Positions 10,511 to 20,970 of a stretch of DNA of 64,000 nt are shown here, one piece after another. A program made the position numbers and the translations under genes. Source of the stretch: Sphagnum compactum (taxonomy: Eukaryota; Bryophyta; Sphagnopsida; Sphagnales); NCBI GenBank assembly GCA_965153455.1, contig OZ234502.1, positions 10,261,495 through 10,325,494 of the forward strand, given 5' to 3'. The notes beneath the pieces are model-generated. The model was not told the origin of the DNA. It worked only from the letters and a program-made list of their open reading frames with translations, and did no database searches. Every line of letters begins with the position of its first letter. The first letter of the stretch is position 1.

Positions 10511-12914
10511 TACCCTAATCTTGTACTGACTGCATCAACAGTTATGGGCATATGTAATGTTAAGAGGACAATGTGGGTGTGCTGTTGAACTCTCTTATCA
10601 GTCACTCTGATCAATTGACAAACAAGCTTCCCGTATGATCTTTGGGCAAACTCAATTTGGACAAGCTGGTATTCTGGTATTTATAATATTGAGAAAAGTC
10701 TGGCAACACTTGGCAAAATTCAAGACAAAAATATTCTCATGGGTCTACCTTAGAAAGATAGGAACCAAAGTCTTGTATCGATTCATTTCTGATTCCTGGA
10801 ATTCTTACACATCATTGATTCTGAAGTCACCTTGAGCTCATGATCGTAACAACGTTTTGCTAATATGTAGCAAAGCAGTGAGCTTAGTTTTGTGTATCTA
10901 ACATTTTATATTGTCAATTTCATCTCTGTGAGAAATTAGGAGGAGATGTCTGTTATTGCAACCTTCTAGCTGCTCAAATTTTGTTCCAGCTGTACCTGCT
11001 ATTGCAACTTCTAGCTAGCTCCTCAAATGATTAAAGATTTGTAGTTCATATTTAGTTGACAGCCAGATATGGCAAGTTTATGGGCTAAATCTTCCCAGAG
11101 ATGATAACCACTTTCTCTACATCTTCCTATGGATGATAGCCACTTTGGCTGCGAACAAAAAGTCTTAAAAAACCACTGATACTGGTGGGTGGGTACATGT
11201 CCATTTCAACCTTCCAGTCCAATGCAGTTATTATATCAGGATTTTTTCAGTTTGTATGCATATATCTGAGTCGCGTACATGGAATTGTCAAGCACCTGCC
11301 CAGTGCCCATAATGTTGGGGTATGGTGTGAGGCAAGCTGGTTAATCAGGGCAAGCTTGGCAGCACACTCAACCTACTAGTCTGAGGCAAATCTTTATGAT
11401 TTTTTCAATATGTACACTGATTTTATGCACTATGGAATGGTCAAACCAGGGGTCCACGATATGTTGGGTAAGGCTTGAGGCCAGTGGGTTAAATTATGGC
11501 ACCTTACCTAATGGGCAAGAGCAAGCCAAATCTATGACATGAAGATCTGGGGTGGTAGGTTCAACTAATTTTCAATAAAATTCAATTATTTTTCTCATTA
11601 TTATTAGTGTATAGTAATCACCAGAAGATTATGTCATATAATATGGTCAAGATAATGACATAATCTGCCATGCCAGACCTCAATACACCTCTTAAGATTT
11701 TTATTTATTTTTCATATACCTACCATGTTGCTCTCAATAATAACAATGAAAATGCTTGTAAAAGATCCCGGGTGTTTAGAATAAAATTTGTAGATATCCT
11801 CTAGATTGCCCTAGATGGTCATGTTTTTCCAACGGGGCTCTTTGCTGAAAAACTAGGATGATGTAGTTTATGCTTGGGCTTTTATTGTCTAAGGTGTGTC
11901 ATGTTTCTTTTGTCTGAATATACAATGTCCTGTTCAATCTCTAAGATGGCTGAAGTTGATACATGAACTGTAAGGAAATATTTATCTAATCGTTACATTC
12001 TGTTTCTTCAAAACTTTGAATTGTCTCAATCTAATTATTGAGTATTTAGATATTAATATCATCATAAACCTTGACCGAGATCAAATGCTTGGTCCTTGAA
12101 ATTGAATCTCTCTTCATTTCAACTTTGCTAGAGGAAAATATTTGTGATTCAATATGTTTTGAATAGTAATGAAAACATAGATTTTTTGTTAACGCAATAA
12201 ATGATTGATTTTACAATTAATTAGGGTTTGACTCCTTATAGGATCTTTGATATAAAAAATGTTGTGACCAATGTTGGCAGGTATAGTTTGCAAGGTTAAA
12301 TCAAGGGTTTCAGGTTCCTCGGACCTAGACCATGGAACTAGTCTTGTGATGCCAACCCCAATTGACATTTTTTTGTTTGGGGAATTGTGAAGACATTTCA
12401 CTATTTCATTAACACCAGAAAGTTTAGGTTTTGGATTTGCCTTAAATGGGTCAAATAGTATAACGGAGAATGAACAATATTTCTGGTTGTGTATAAATAA
12501 CATAAATCACTTAGAGAAATAATGTTTACTTAGAGGGCACCTCATATGTTGGAATAGTTCACTTAGAAAAGAGAGGTGGTTTTGTGGAATACAAAAAGGT
12601 ATAGGCTTGAAATTATATATTCGTATTACATAACTATGGAAATCCATGTTCTTGTTTGCATGTATAATTATTATATCACAATCATTCTCTTACTATAGAT
12701 TATACACACTCACAAACTATGCCAAAACTTTTGAAAATTAAAATTTCAATTCATTTCATAAATTTATTTTATAAAACTTTTTTACTTTTATAACAAGTTG
12801 TTATCATCAAGTGAAGGTTTTTCTAAAAGTCTCAAACACTCATTTATATACCAAGCAAAAAAAAACTAAACAAAAAAATTCATCAAGTTTTACACATTAT
12901 ATGTTTAGCCATGT
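10511..12914. other. AT-rich intergenic DNA, no gene recognised
   Basis: No supported gene. A perfect 12-bp inverted repeat (AGATTATGTCAT 11626-11637, ATGACATAATCT 11655-11666) forms a hairpin. Its right arm plus flank, GACATAATCTGCCA, recurs at another hairpin at 51,179-51,192. Confidence 0.4.
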
Positions 12915-13190
12915 GATTGAATATGCACATTAATTTTTTTAACGAGTCATTATTTTTGAATCATATATATGAATTTGTGCAAAGATTTATCTTATGAGTC
13001 ACCATATCTAAAACATGCACATTAGTTTGTACAAATTTTTTATATATTAATTACCATAGTTAAATCATGTCCACTTATTTGTGCAAATTTTTTTTAATGA
13101 ATCAACATCTTGAAATCATACACATTAATGTAAACAAAAACTTTTTTAATTAATCATCATATTGGAGTTATACACATTAATTCAAACTAT
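12915..13190. repeat. Degenerate tandem repeat, about 52-bp period
   Basis: Diverged units each carry an ATCATACACATTAAT-like word followed by TTTGTGCAAATTTTTT and TTAATTAATCACCAT-like text. The ACATTA-type word recurs at about 12,925, 13,018, 13,069, 13,121 and 13,173; the last three intervals are 51-53 bp. It is very AT-rich and non-coding. Confidence 0.6.
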
Positions 13191-13611
13191 GATTAATTGA
13201 CAATGACTCATCAAATTAATATTAAATTATAAAACTTCATCATTTAATAAATTACCAAAATTAACCCCTACATAATTATATAAATAACAAGCTATTATAG
13301 GATTGACATCAACTTACAATCCTACACTTACTTATAAGCATCTGAAAACATTGTGGGGTTTCTAGTTTCTAACATGGAAATGAGAAGTTGGGATGAAAAG
13401 CTCACAAGAGGGGGAGAAAATAAGTTACCAAAGTAACTAGTTTTCTCACCTAGATTGGTGTTCAGGGGGATGTCCCCACCACCCCTCCCCCCTCCCCTCT
13501 TAAGTTCTGGATTTGCCATAACTACACCTTGAGTGAGCTAGGCTAGTCATATTTCTTCATTAAGTTCAAGCTTCATCAGAACAAGTAATATCTTGCAAAT
13601 CTAGTCATCGG

Positions 13612-14040
13612 CTGATACCCAGTTTCATGAAACAATGTCCAATTCGCCCACTTTGAAACAGATACACAACTCAGGGATCAAACAGGGATTGGAGGAACAG
13701 ACTGCTACCCAGTTTCATGAAACAATGTCCAATTGCCCAATTTGAAACTGCTACCCAGTTTCACGAAACAATGTCCAATTCGCCCAATTTGAAACTGCTA
13801 CCCAGTTTCACGAAACAATGTCCAATTCGCCCAATTTGAAACTGCTACCCAAATCAGGGATGACACAGGGATGGGAGGAACAAACTAGGCCCCAAATACA
13901 GGGTAAAATTCGCCCAAATCAGGGATGACACAGGGATGGGAGGAACAAACTAGGCCCCAAATACAGGGTAAAATTCGCCCAATTTGAAACAGCTACAAAA
14001 ATCAGGGATGAAACAGGGGTTGGAGGAACAAACTAGGCCT
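13612..14040. repeat. Two interlocked minisatellites upstream of the dehydrin gene
   Basis: Unit 1, about 50 bp, carries CTACCCAGTTTCATGAAACA, AATGTCCAATTCGCCC and AATTTGAAACTG, and occurs four times between 13,612 and 13,850, most regularly from 13,705. Unit 2, about 64 bp, carries AATCAGGGATGACACAGGGA, GGAGGAACAAACTAGG and CAGGGTAAAATTCGCCC. It is present in two near-identical copies from about 13,853, with more diverged copies on either side (about 13,674 and 14,000). Both units share the CAATTCGCCC / AAATTCGCCC edge. The array lies 0.9-1.3 kb before the dehydrin start. Confidence 0.9.
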
Positions 14041-14136
14041 CAAAGACAGGGTAACATTACCATTTTAACTCTAACTCTTTTTAAACTGATTACATCATCG
14101 GGGTCCTCAGACATGATAATAAAGTCCCATCCAAAC

Positions 14137-14305
14137 GAGTCCCAGTCCACATAGGTAAGGCAAGATCCAGTTGTGGGAAAATAAATGGGACCCCAGTCCA
14201 CATAGGAAGGGGAGTCCTCGTTATGGGAAAACAAATGGGTCCCAGTCCACATTTGGACGGTCCGGCCAGTTGTGGGAAACCAACGCATCCCAGTCCACAT
14301 AAGTA
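14137..14305. repeat. About 50-bp minisatellite in the dehydrin promoter
   Basis: Four diverged units carry TCCCAGTCCACATAGG and CAGTTGTGGGAAAACAAATG. The CAGTCCACAT core recurs near 14,142, 14,193, 14,242 and 14,291. The array directly precedes a GC-rich segment with the stress-type promoter motifs. Confidence 0.85.
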
Positions 14306-14411
14306 GTACCAATCCCCTGTGCACACCTGGAATGCGTCAGCGACCGGTCCGGTCCAGAGGCGGGCTCCAGTGCGCTCGCGTCGCGGTGCTGCCACATACG
14401 TCGTCGCCCAC

Positions 14412-14686
14412 ACCGACCGTTCGTACTCATCGCGGTGCCATCCCGGCACATGTCGTGCATCGGCGTAAGTCTCTTTCACGTGTCGAGCACTGATGAAGCC
14501 GGAGACTTTCGGATCTTGTCTTTAGTTTCGGAGAGTCATTTGGATATGTGCTGCATCTGTCTGGCAACGAGACAGATGGCAGCTCACTCGGGCGACACAG
14601 CTCTGGATGCACCTCTTCGGAAGTCTTCGTCATCGTCAAGACTCTCCAGAGAGTCGAGAACTCGCCTCATTTGGTGGTGTATAAAA
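14412..14686 (+). promoter_or_regulatory. Dehydrin promoter: DRE, ABRE and TATA motifs
   Basis: The DRE/CRT core ACCGAC is at 14412-14417. The G-box/ABRE-type core CACGTGTC is at 14477-14484. A TATA box, TATAAAA, is at 14680-14686, about 270 bp before the ATG. In land plants ABRE motifs bind bZIP ABF/AREB factors and DRE motifs bind DREB/CBF factors; the pair is typical of drought- and ABA-induced LEA genes. The motifs are seen directly; their use is inferred. Confidence 0.65.
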
Positions 14687-14955
14687 CCCAGTGTCGCATT
14701 TTCATTTCTCGACTCATCTTTTGTGATCATCTGCTTCGCTTTTTCATTCTGGAATTGAGTTTGAATATCTGAGCTTTTTAGCTGAGCTTCTTGCAGTAGT
14801 GTGGAATCGGGACTTGTTATAGGACTTTCGTGAACGTTGAAAAACAGCTAGCTTGTTGTTTTAGAGCTGCTGCAAGTTAGAGAGAAGCTGTTAGTAGTTT
14901 TGTAAGTTTCGACGCGGCAGGAGTAATTTTTGTTTGTTTTCAGTCTATCTTTGCG

Positions 14956-16233
14956 ATGGCTGATAATAGCTACAACAACAACCAAGGATCGGACTACACG
15001 GAAACCCAGACAGATCAGGGACGACAAGACTTCGGCGTCACTGATCCGACCAATGTGAACACTGGAGTCGGACCCACGGGAACTGATGACGCTGTACCCC
15101 GAGATTTCTCATCCGAAGGTCCCGGAATACCGAAGAGCTACCAAGGAGGAGATGATCAGCAGGGACAATATCTAGGCGATCAACAGCAGCAGCCAAATGA
15201 CTCTGGGTATGGAGCTGCAAACGGTGGTGGCGATCAGCAGTCGACGGGTGCAGGCGGGTACGGAGCTGGTGGTGCCACGGCGCAGCAGGGCTCGGACTAC
15301 CAGGACCCATCAGCTGCAGCAGCACCCGGCAGCTACAGTGACAAGAGTGCGGTAGGCGGAACAGATGCTGGCACTGGCACTTACGATCAGCCTACCTCCG
15401 ATCAAAGTCAGACTTTCGGTCATGATAATACAGGTGCTGCAGGTACAGCTACTACCCCTTCAGGATAGACACCTGAATCTTCAACAACGCTTAAAAGAAA
15501 ATCTAGCAGCTCCATTTCCGGTCATACCGAGGGGACTAAGGGTCTTTTTTCATTAGCCCCTGGTGATCACAGTTGCACACAACGACCTAATGGAAAGCCA
15601 CTGACATAGGGCCGTGTTTCTTGCCTTAGGGACAGTCACTTTCCATTAGAGAGTTGCAACTGTGGTGAAAATTTATAAATGATTGTTAGGGAACTTTGTG
15701 AACACATATTCTCATGGAGAAAAGGATCTGAAGATGTCATCCTATGGTGAATCACAGTTTTACTCACAGCTCTCAGAGACAGAGCTCCTGCAATTGGTGA
15801 ATGAAGCGATTGGTAGAGTTGTGAGATGATTGTGAGCACAGCTACTGGAAAAAAACATATTGGAAAGCTGTTATGATCACAACAGCCTAATGGAAAGATG
15901 TCCTAATTGCTGAGGATTCAAGGGGAGTTTTAGAAATACCCACATTTCTAGCCAAGCATTTTCAGGACAAATCTAGTAGGAAAAAAAATGTGAGATATGA
16001 AATGTGGCAGTATGGTTATGGATTGTGCAGTTGATGACTCAACTGGCGCCGGGACTCCTAAGAAGGAAGGGTTCCTCACTAAGCTGAAGGAGAAGCTGCC
16101 CGGGCATCACAAGTCAACTGACGAAGATCAGACTGATGCAACTGCTTACACGGGTGACAATGAGACAGGAGAAGATGGTCAGGCTCCCAAGAAAGGTTTG
16201 ATAACCAAGATTAAGGAGAAGGTTCACATGTAA
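14956..16233 (+). CDS. Dehydrin (K2-type LEA group 2 protein), two exons, 229 aa
   Basis: Predicted disordered, hydrophilic protectant that binds membranes and proteins during desiccation or cold. Exon 1 is 14956-15442 and exon 2 is 16031-16233, with a 588-bp phase-1 intron (donor GCAG|GTACAG, acceptor TTGTGCAG). The N-terminal about 160 residues are rich in Gly, Gln, Asp, Ser and Thr. Exon 2 carries two K-segments: KKEGFLTKLKEKLPG at about 173-187, close to the consensus EKKGIMDKIKEKLPG, and KKGLITKIKEKVHM at the C terminus, whose last residues diverge. I see no canonical poly-Ser segment and no clear DEYGNP Y-segment. Both K-segments on one exon, separated from the long spacer, is notable. 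Upstream ABRE and DRE motifs suggest ABA and dehydration control. Confidence 0.92.
15568..15664. repeat. 97-bp palindromic fold-back in the dehydrin intron
   Basis: Outer arms CACAGTTGCA (15568-15577) and TGCAACTGTG (15655-15664) and inner arms CTAATGGAAAG (15587-15597) and CTTTCCATTAG (15639-15649) are perfectly complementary. The CTAATGGAAAG word appears again at 15887-15897 in the same intron, after GATCACAACAGC. It could be a small MITE-derived hairpin. Confidence 0.85.
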
Positions 16234-16288
16234 AAAGGAGAGGCACAAACTACAACTACAATATCGTTGTTATGTCGATGATTTGACA

Positions 16289-16294
16289 AATAAA
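16289..16294 (+). terminator. Polyadenylation-signal-like AATAAA after the dehydrin gene
   Basis: AATAAA lies 56 bases after the dehydrin stop codon, at a normal 3' UTR distance. In plants this near-upstream element is loosely conserved, so use is inferred. Confidence 0.5.
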
Positions 16295-16299
16295 ATATT

Positions 16300-19200
16300 G
16301 TTATTCGGAAGTACTTACATGACTTAGATAAAAGACTTCGCAGCTGACCGATGATCGTGCCTGCTGCAACTTTTGCACTGTAATTTGTAGCCAGCTCCTG
16401 GAATAAAAGCCATCTGTAAAATTGTATGATGTTAAAAAACATGAATATCTGTGGGGTCTTTTATAATGTTTGCAAGAAATGTCTTTACTATGTTGGGTGT
16501 AGAAGCTTTCCATGGGAATTTCAGTTAAGAGCACAATTACAGGTATGTTTGAGCCTGGATTGAAGTTGGCTGTGGTTGAAATGTCTAATAAAATCTGAAT
16601 TTCGGTTATCACTTATCACCAGTAACTCTGTATACAGATTGATAAATATGCTATTGAATCAAATAAACTTATCACTCTGTAACTCTGTAAAATTCCAGTA
16701 AATTGTTTCCAAATCCTTTTGGGTCTATTTAAAATGGGTAGCGGCAATTTTGTGCATTTAGGGTGTATGCCATAAATCCTATTTAAACATATTGGTGAAA
16801 AAAAAAATCCTGAAAAGTAAATTTTTCAGGGAATTTGCAACAAAATATTGTTTTATGTGTATACTCTGACATATACCCTCTCTAATCAACTTGCTAACAG
16901 ATGGAATATATTCAGGAAACTCTGTATGTTGGTCAATTCGTTGATATATGCACCCAACCCTGGTTTAAGCTAACTCTCTAAACTTATTCAGAAAACTTCG
17001 CGGTAGCCAATTCATTGTTATATCCACCCACCCAACTCTGGTATAAGAGAAATCTTCGTACCTGCCTGATTGCAGTATGCACCAGTGTTGCCCGGTTACT
17101 GATTTTTGACCTGCATAACCCGCCAGGTCTGGGGCTGAGTATCAATATCTTACCTGTTGGGTAGTGATTTTTTTTAAAAAGTTAGTAAATAACTTACCTA
17201 GATGACCTGCTTATTTTTCGCATGCTTATAATAGAAAATAGAAAACATGAAAAATGTCAATATTTTAATAAACATTTTAAAAATATAAAGATCGTATAAT
17301 TGACATTATAATTGGCAATTCTCAACCAGGTATTTGAGAATCGACCCTTAATAATTATTACCCAACAAATAACTTGGTTAATTGAGGATATTATTTTGAC
17401 ATGTAGGTTGATATTCGGTAGGTCTACATTTTTTGTTGGATATTGCCCCCACAGGGGATAGGGTCCCTCACATTGGTTTTTTGGGTTTAGGAATTGTGCA
17501 GAAAAATGCTGGTTTCAAACTTGTGGAAGCAATAGAACCAGTTTGCTAGTTGGAGGCCTTTACACAAGAGGAACCAGTTTGTTGGTTGAAGGCGTTTACA
17601 TGAGGGGAGGGTTTAGGGAGATAGCGGTGAAATTAGGGTTAGCTTGTTTCTTTGGAAACCGTTTGAGCCATCAATTTCTGTCTCTATCCTTTGAACTACG
17701 ATGGATGGCATCATGATACATTTCTCACTACTTTCCAACAATATGATGGTTTTGTTGTTCCCAATTTTGTTCATGCATCCATGTCTTAGATGTTTGTGAC
17801 CTTCTCATGTATTTGTGTTTGTTGGTAGTTTTTTCTTGCTTCTAGGTTGTGTCGGGACTAGTTTTATGCAATTCTTATCTTTGCTAGGGAGTTCACACCC
17901 GTCCATAAAAAATGGTGGATGGTGATGGGTTTTGTGATTTGTGCTTGCATTGCATTGAGTTGTGATCTATTGCAAATGCAACATGCTAGAGGGGGTGGAA
18001 AAGGAGGATCATAAACAAAAGGTGTTGCAAAAGCTTTATACATTGTGATAGCACTTGGTGGTTGGCATGTTGCTAGTTTCAAGATCTATATAGATTTTGA
18101 TGATTACAAGTTTTTGCGTAGGTTGATAGTTTGAAAGTTTTTCATTGACTTTTTTTCTTCTTTTTTTTGAAACTATGAAATCTTGTTTTTTATTGTCGTC
18201 AATGCTTGATGGTGAACATGGCGTGACGTGTAGTGTCGTGACGTACGGTATCGTAAGGGTGTAAATCCATAGTAAACTCTACTAAACAAAAAGATTAAAA
18301 TCAGTCAAAGGTAGAAACTAATCAACCAAAAAGAGATGCACACACATACACATACAATGCATAAAAGGAAGCTGAGATGAAATTCTCATGTATTTAAAAT
18401 TGCAAAGAAGCAAAGAAAAGAAGTATATGTAAACGTTGGCCGTGTAATGGTCGCATAATGACCGCCATGAGCATCTAGAAATCCAATTTGACTATGAAGG
18501 AAATTCTCCTTGACAAAGGGATTCTAGGAAAAATAATAAGAGAAGGGAATAGCTTGACTTTTTATATAGCCGTCAACAAGCTAAAACCCTAAACACTTAA
18601 TAGCATACAGTAACTTAAGAACGTACATTAACCCTAAGAGTGTACATTAACCCTAAAAGGCATAAGTGGCATGCCCGTAACCGGCCGTCATGTATGAGGC
18701 CCTGCATACGGGCATGACACACCCTTAATTCTTTTACTCTCAACTCTTGACTCCTTTTAACCTCCCACAATGTCAAACTTCTAATTCCCACCCATGGGGT
18801 TGACTTGCTAAGACTCCCAACTTTTAATCCCCACACCTTCAAACCTCTTAAAATCTTGAATTTTTTTGGGTGGGATTTCTTAATAAATAATTACCATTGT
18901 GGACATGATCTTTCAATTTAAAAAGGTGATTAAATTACAATCTCAAGAAAACAACCAAAAAAATGAAAAAAATAAAAAAAATCTTGACCATGAAAATGTG
19001 AAAACTAAATATTGATTGCCATCTTGATAGTCAAAATTTATTTTCTTTTCAAATTTCAAATTTCAAATTTTTTGCCAGCCTTGGGTGGGATTGGGGTGTT
19101 TTACAAGGAAGAACCAAGTCCACCCTAATCATAGTCTTACAATAATCGAAATGTAGTCTAGGAAAAAGAAAAAAAATAATTTATTCTAGACTTAAATGTT

Positions 19201-20225
19201 ATTTTTGGAGTTAACTCAACTTCTTGGGTGGCCACAAACTCTTGTGATAACCACCACACACTTGTAGATTTTCACAACTTTGAAACAAAATTGTAGTTTT
19301 TTTCCAATTTTTTGAAGTTACGTATTCCCAAACTAAATGTTGATCACTCAAAATTGGTAACTCAAGTCATCCCCACATTACAAGTCTAATATCTAGTGGC
19401 CATTCAAATTTACTAATATTACAAAATTGTATTAAAAAATATTGGCATGTCATCTAACTTACTTATTAATCCTAATTATTGAAAAATATTGGCATGTCAT
19501 TTTAAAAAGATTGGTAGCTCAAATCGTCATACTACAACTCTAATATTAGGTGGCCACCTAAATCTATTAATATCACTAACAACATTCATCAAGAAGACTT
19601 GTAATTGGAAGTTTAATCACTAGATTCCACAAGACTAAGAAATTAATCAAACAATTGTCATGATGATCAAAAGTTAATGTATTATATGTGGTAAACTTCA
19701 TTAGCCACATAAATGTTTGCTTTAGCAAGTTATCATGCACATCATCAATCATTATGGTGATGTTCATGGGCATTTTTCCTAGCAAGAAATGAAAATGAAA
19801 TTTAATCAATGTCCACCATTTCATTAAGTATGTTAATTACATTTCCACCTTCCTTGCCAACAATTTTAGTATAGTTTTACATTGTTGCGAGGTCCTTTCT
19901 TGTAGGGCAACTTCCATTGAACATGCACCATTCTATGGTGCTCGTCATTCCCATCCTTGACAACATCACTGTGCGATATTCCCATGCATAGTAGGTACAC
20001 TTCATGATCAAATGGGTGAGCAAGAATAAAAATCTCCTTCGTATAAATCTCTAAAGGGAGTGTAAGCTATCGTATTCAAGGACGACTTCATGTTTTAGGC
20101 ACAAAATGTGGAGGGATCATTGGATCTTCTTAATATTCAAGGATAAATGAAATTGGAAAATAAAATCACACATTGTTAACCTTCCAATTGTTAGATGGCC
20201 ACAAACCCTCCAACAAGATGGGACT
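16300..20225. other. AT-rich intergenic DNA, no gene recognised
   Basis: No supported coding region. A GTACATTAACCCTAA(G/A)AG word is repeated twice at about 18,623-18,657 and contains a telo-box-like ACCCTAA. CGTGACGT-type words cluster at 18,221-18,250. Short repeats such as AATATTGGCATGTCAT are present twice, near 19,438 and 19,485. Confidence 0.4.
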
Positions 20226-20227
20226 TT

Positions 20228-20970
20228 ACTTTGGAAGTGGTTTTAACAAGCACTTTAAAATACCCTCCCGATATTCAATATAGGGACCCATGGCCTTTGT
20301 GTACATCTCATCTTTCACAGTTAGCTTCCAAAACTCCAAATATTTTGAAATACCATTATTAATGAATTTTTCCTTCTTTATTGACTTTGAAGCATCATTA
20401 CCCAAATAGGAGGAAATGGAACAAGATTTGGAACTCCACTTTGTAGCTTGGGACAACCTTGATTATTAAACTTCCATAATCGAATTGCAAGGCCATCCAC
20501 ATCATATTTGTTGACAACACCTTGTATTGCATCACTAGCCACCCAAAAATACACAAATATGCATATATGTATGTCCAATTAACATCTAAGGGCCATCCTT
20601 CAAATAACCATAAACCCAAGATTTGAAATCCAAAATTTCTTGTATTAGCTGTGGGATGATGAATGACCATTCCTACGAAACCATAAAAGTTTTCATCAAG
20701 TTTGCTAACACAGTTATTTTGTTCTCTCAATTATTTTGACAAATAGCCAAAACTTCAAGTCCTTGTGCATATGACCAACAACAAGGAACCCCAACTGCAC
20801 CTCTTGAAACACCTCCTTAACTATTAATAATGATAAAAAGACAAGCAAGTGTCAATTTTTATTGTCCTTCACATAGTTGTCCATTTGGAGCAATAACTTC
20901 TTAAACAATGGTTTTGCACCAACAAATGTTTCAAGCACCTTCAATATTGTCACACATCAAGAACTCCCTC
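20228..20970 (-). pseudogene. Decayed transposon protein with a VGHTHEDID-like motif (DUF7869-type)
   Basis: The minus strand reads KVLETFVGAKPLFKKLLLQM, DNYVKDNKN, stop, HLLVFLSLLIVKEVFQEVQ, LGFLVVGHMHKDL (about 20,730-20,955). A frameshift leads to REQNNCVSKLDENFYGFV, and a further shift to a region ending in KYLEFWKLTVKDEMYTKAMG, PYIEYREGI (about 20,240-20,400). Plant and animal transposon proteins of this family carry QLDN...KDNKN...FLVVGHTHEDID, and the first half matches well. The family name (DUF7869) is from memory. At least one stop and two frameshifts make it non-functional. Here the motif is VGHMHKDL, so the acidic/His motif is also damaged. Confidence 0.55.

Noticed and set aside
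14040-14772. Several open frames on both strands upstream of the dehydrin gene
   Set aside because: They run through the minisatellite, promoter motifs and 5' UTR; the repeated MWTG-type phrases only reflect the tandem repeat.
17078-17100. CACCAGTGTTGCCCGGTTAC, like a hAT transposon terminus (CAGTGTTGCC)
   Set aside because: I found no matching inverted terminus (GGCAACACTG) or 8-bp target duplication downstream.
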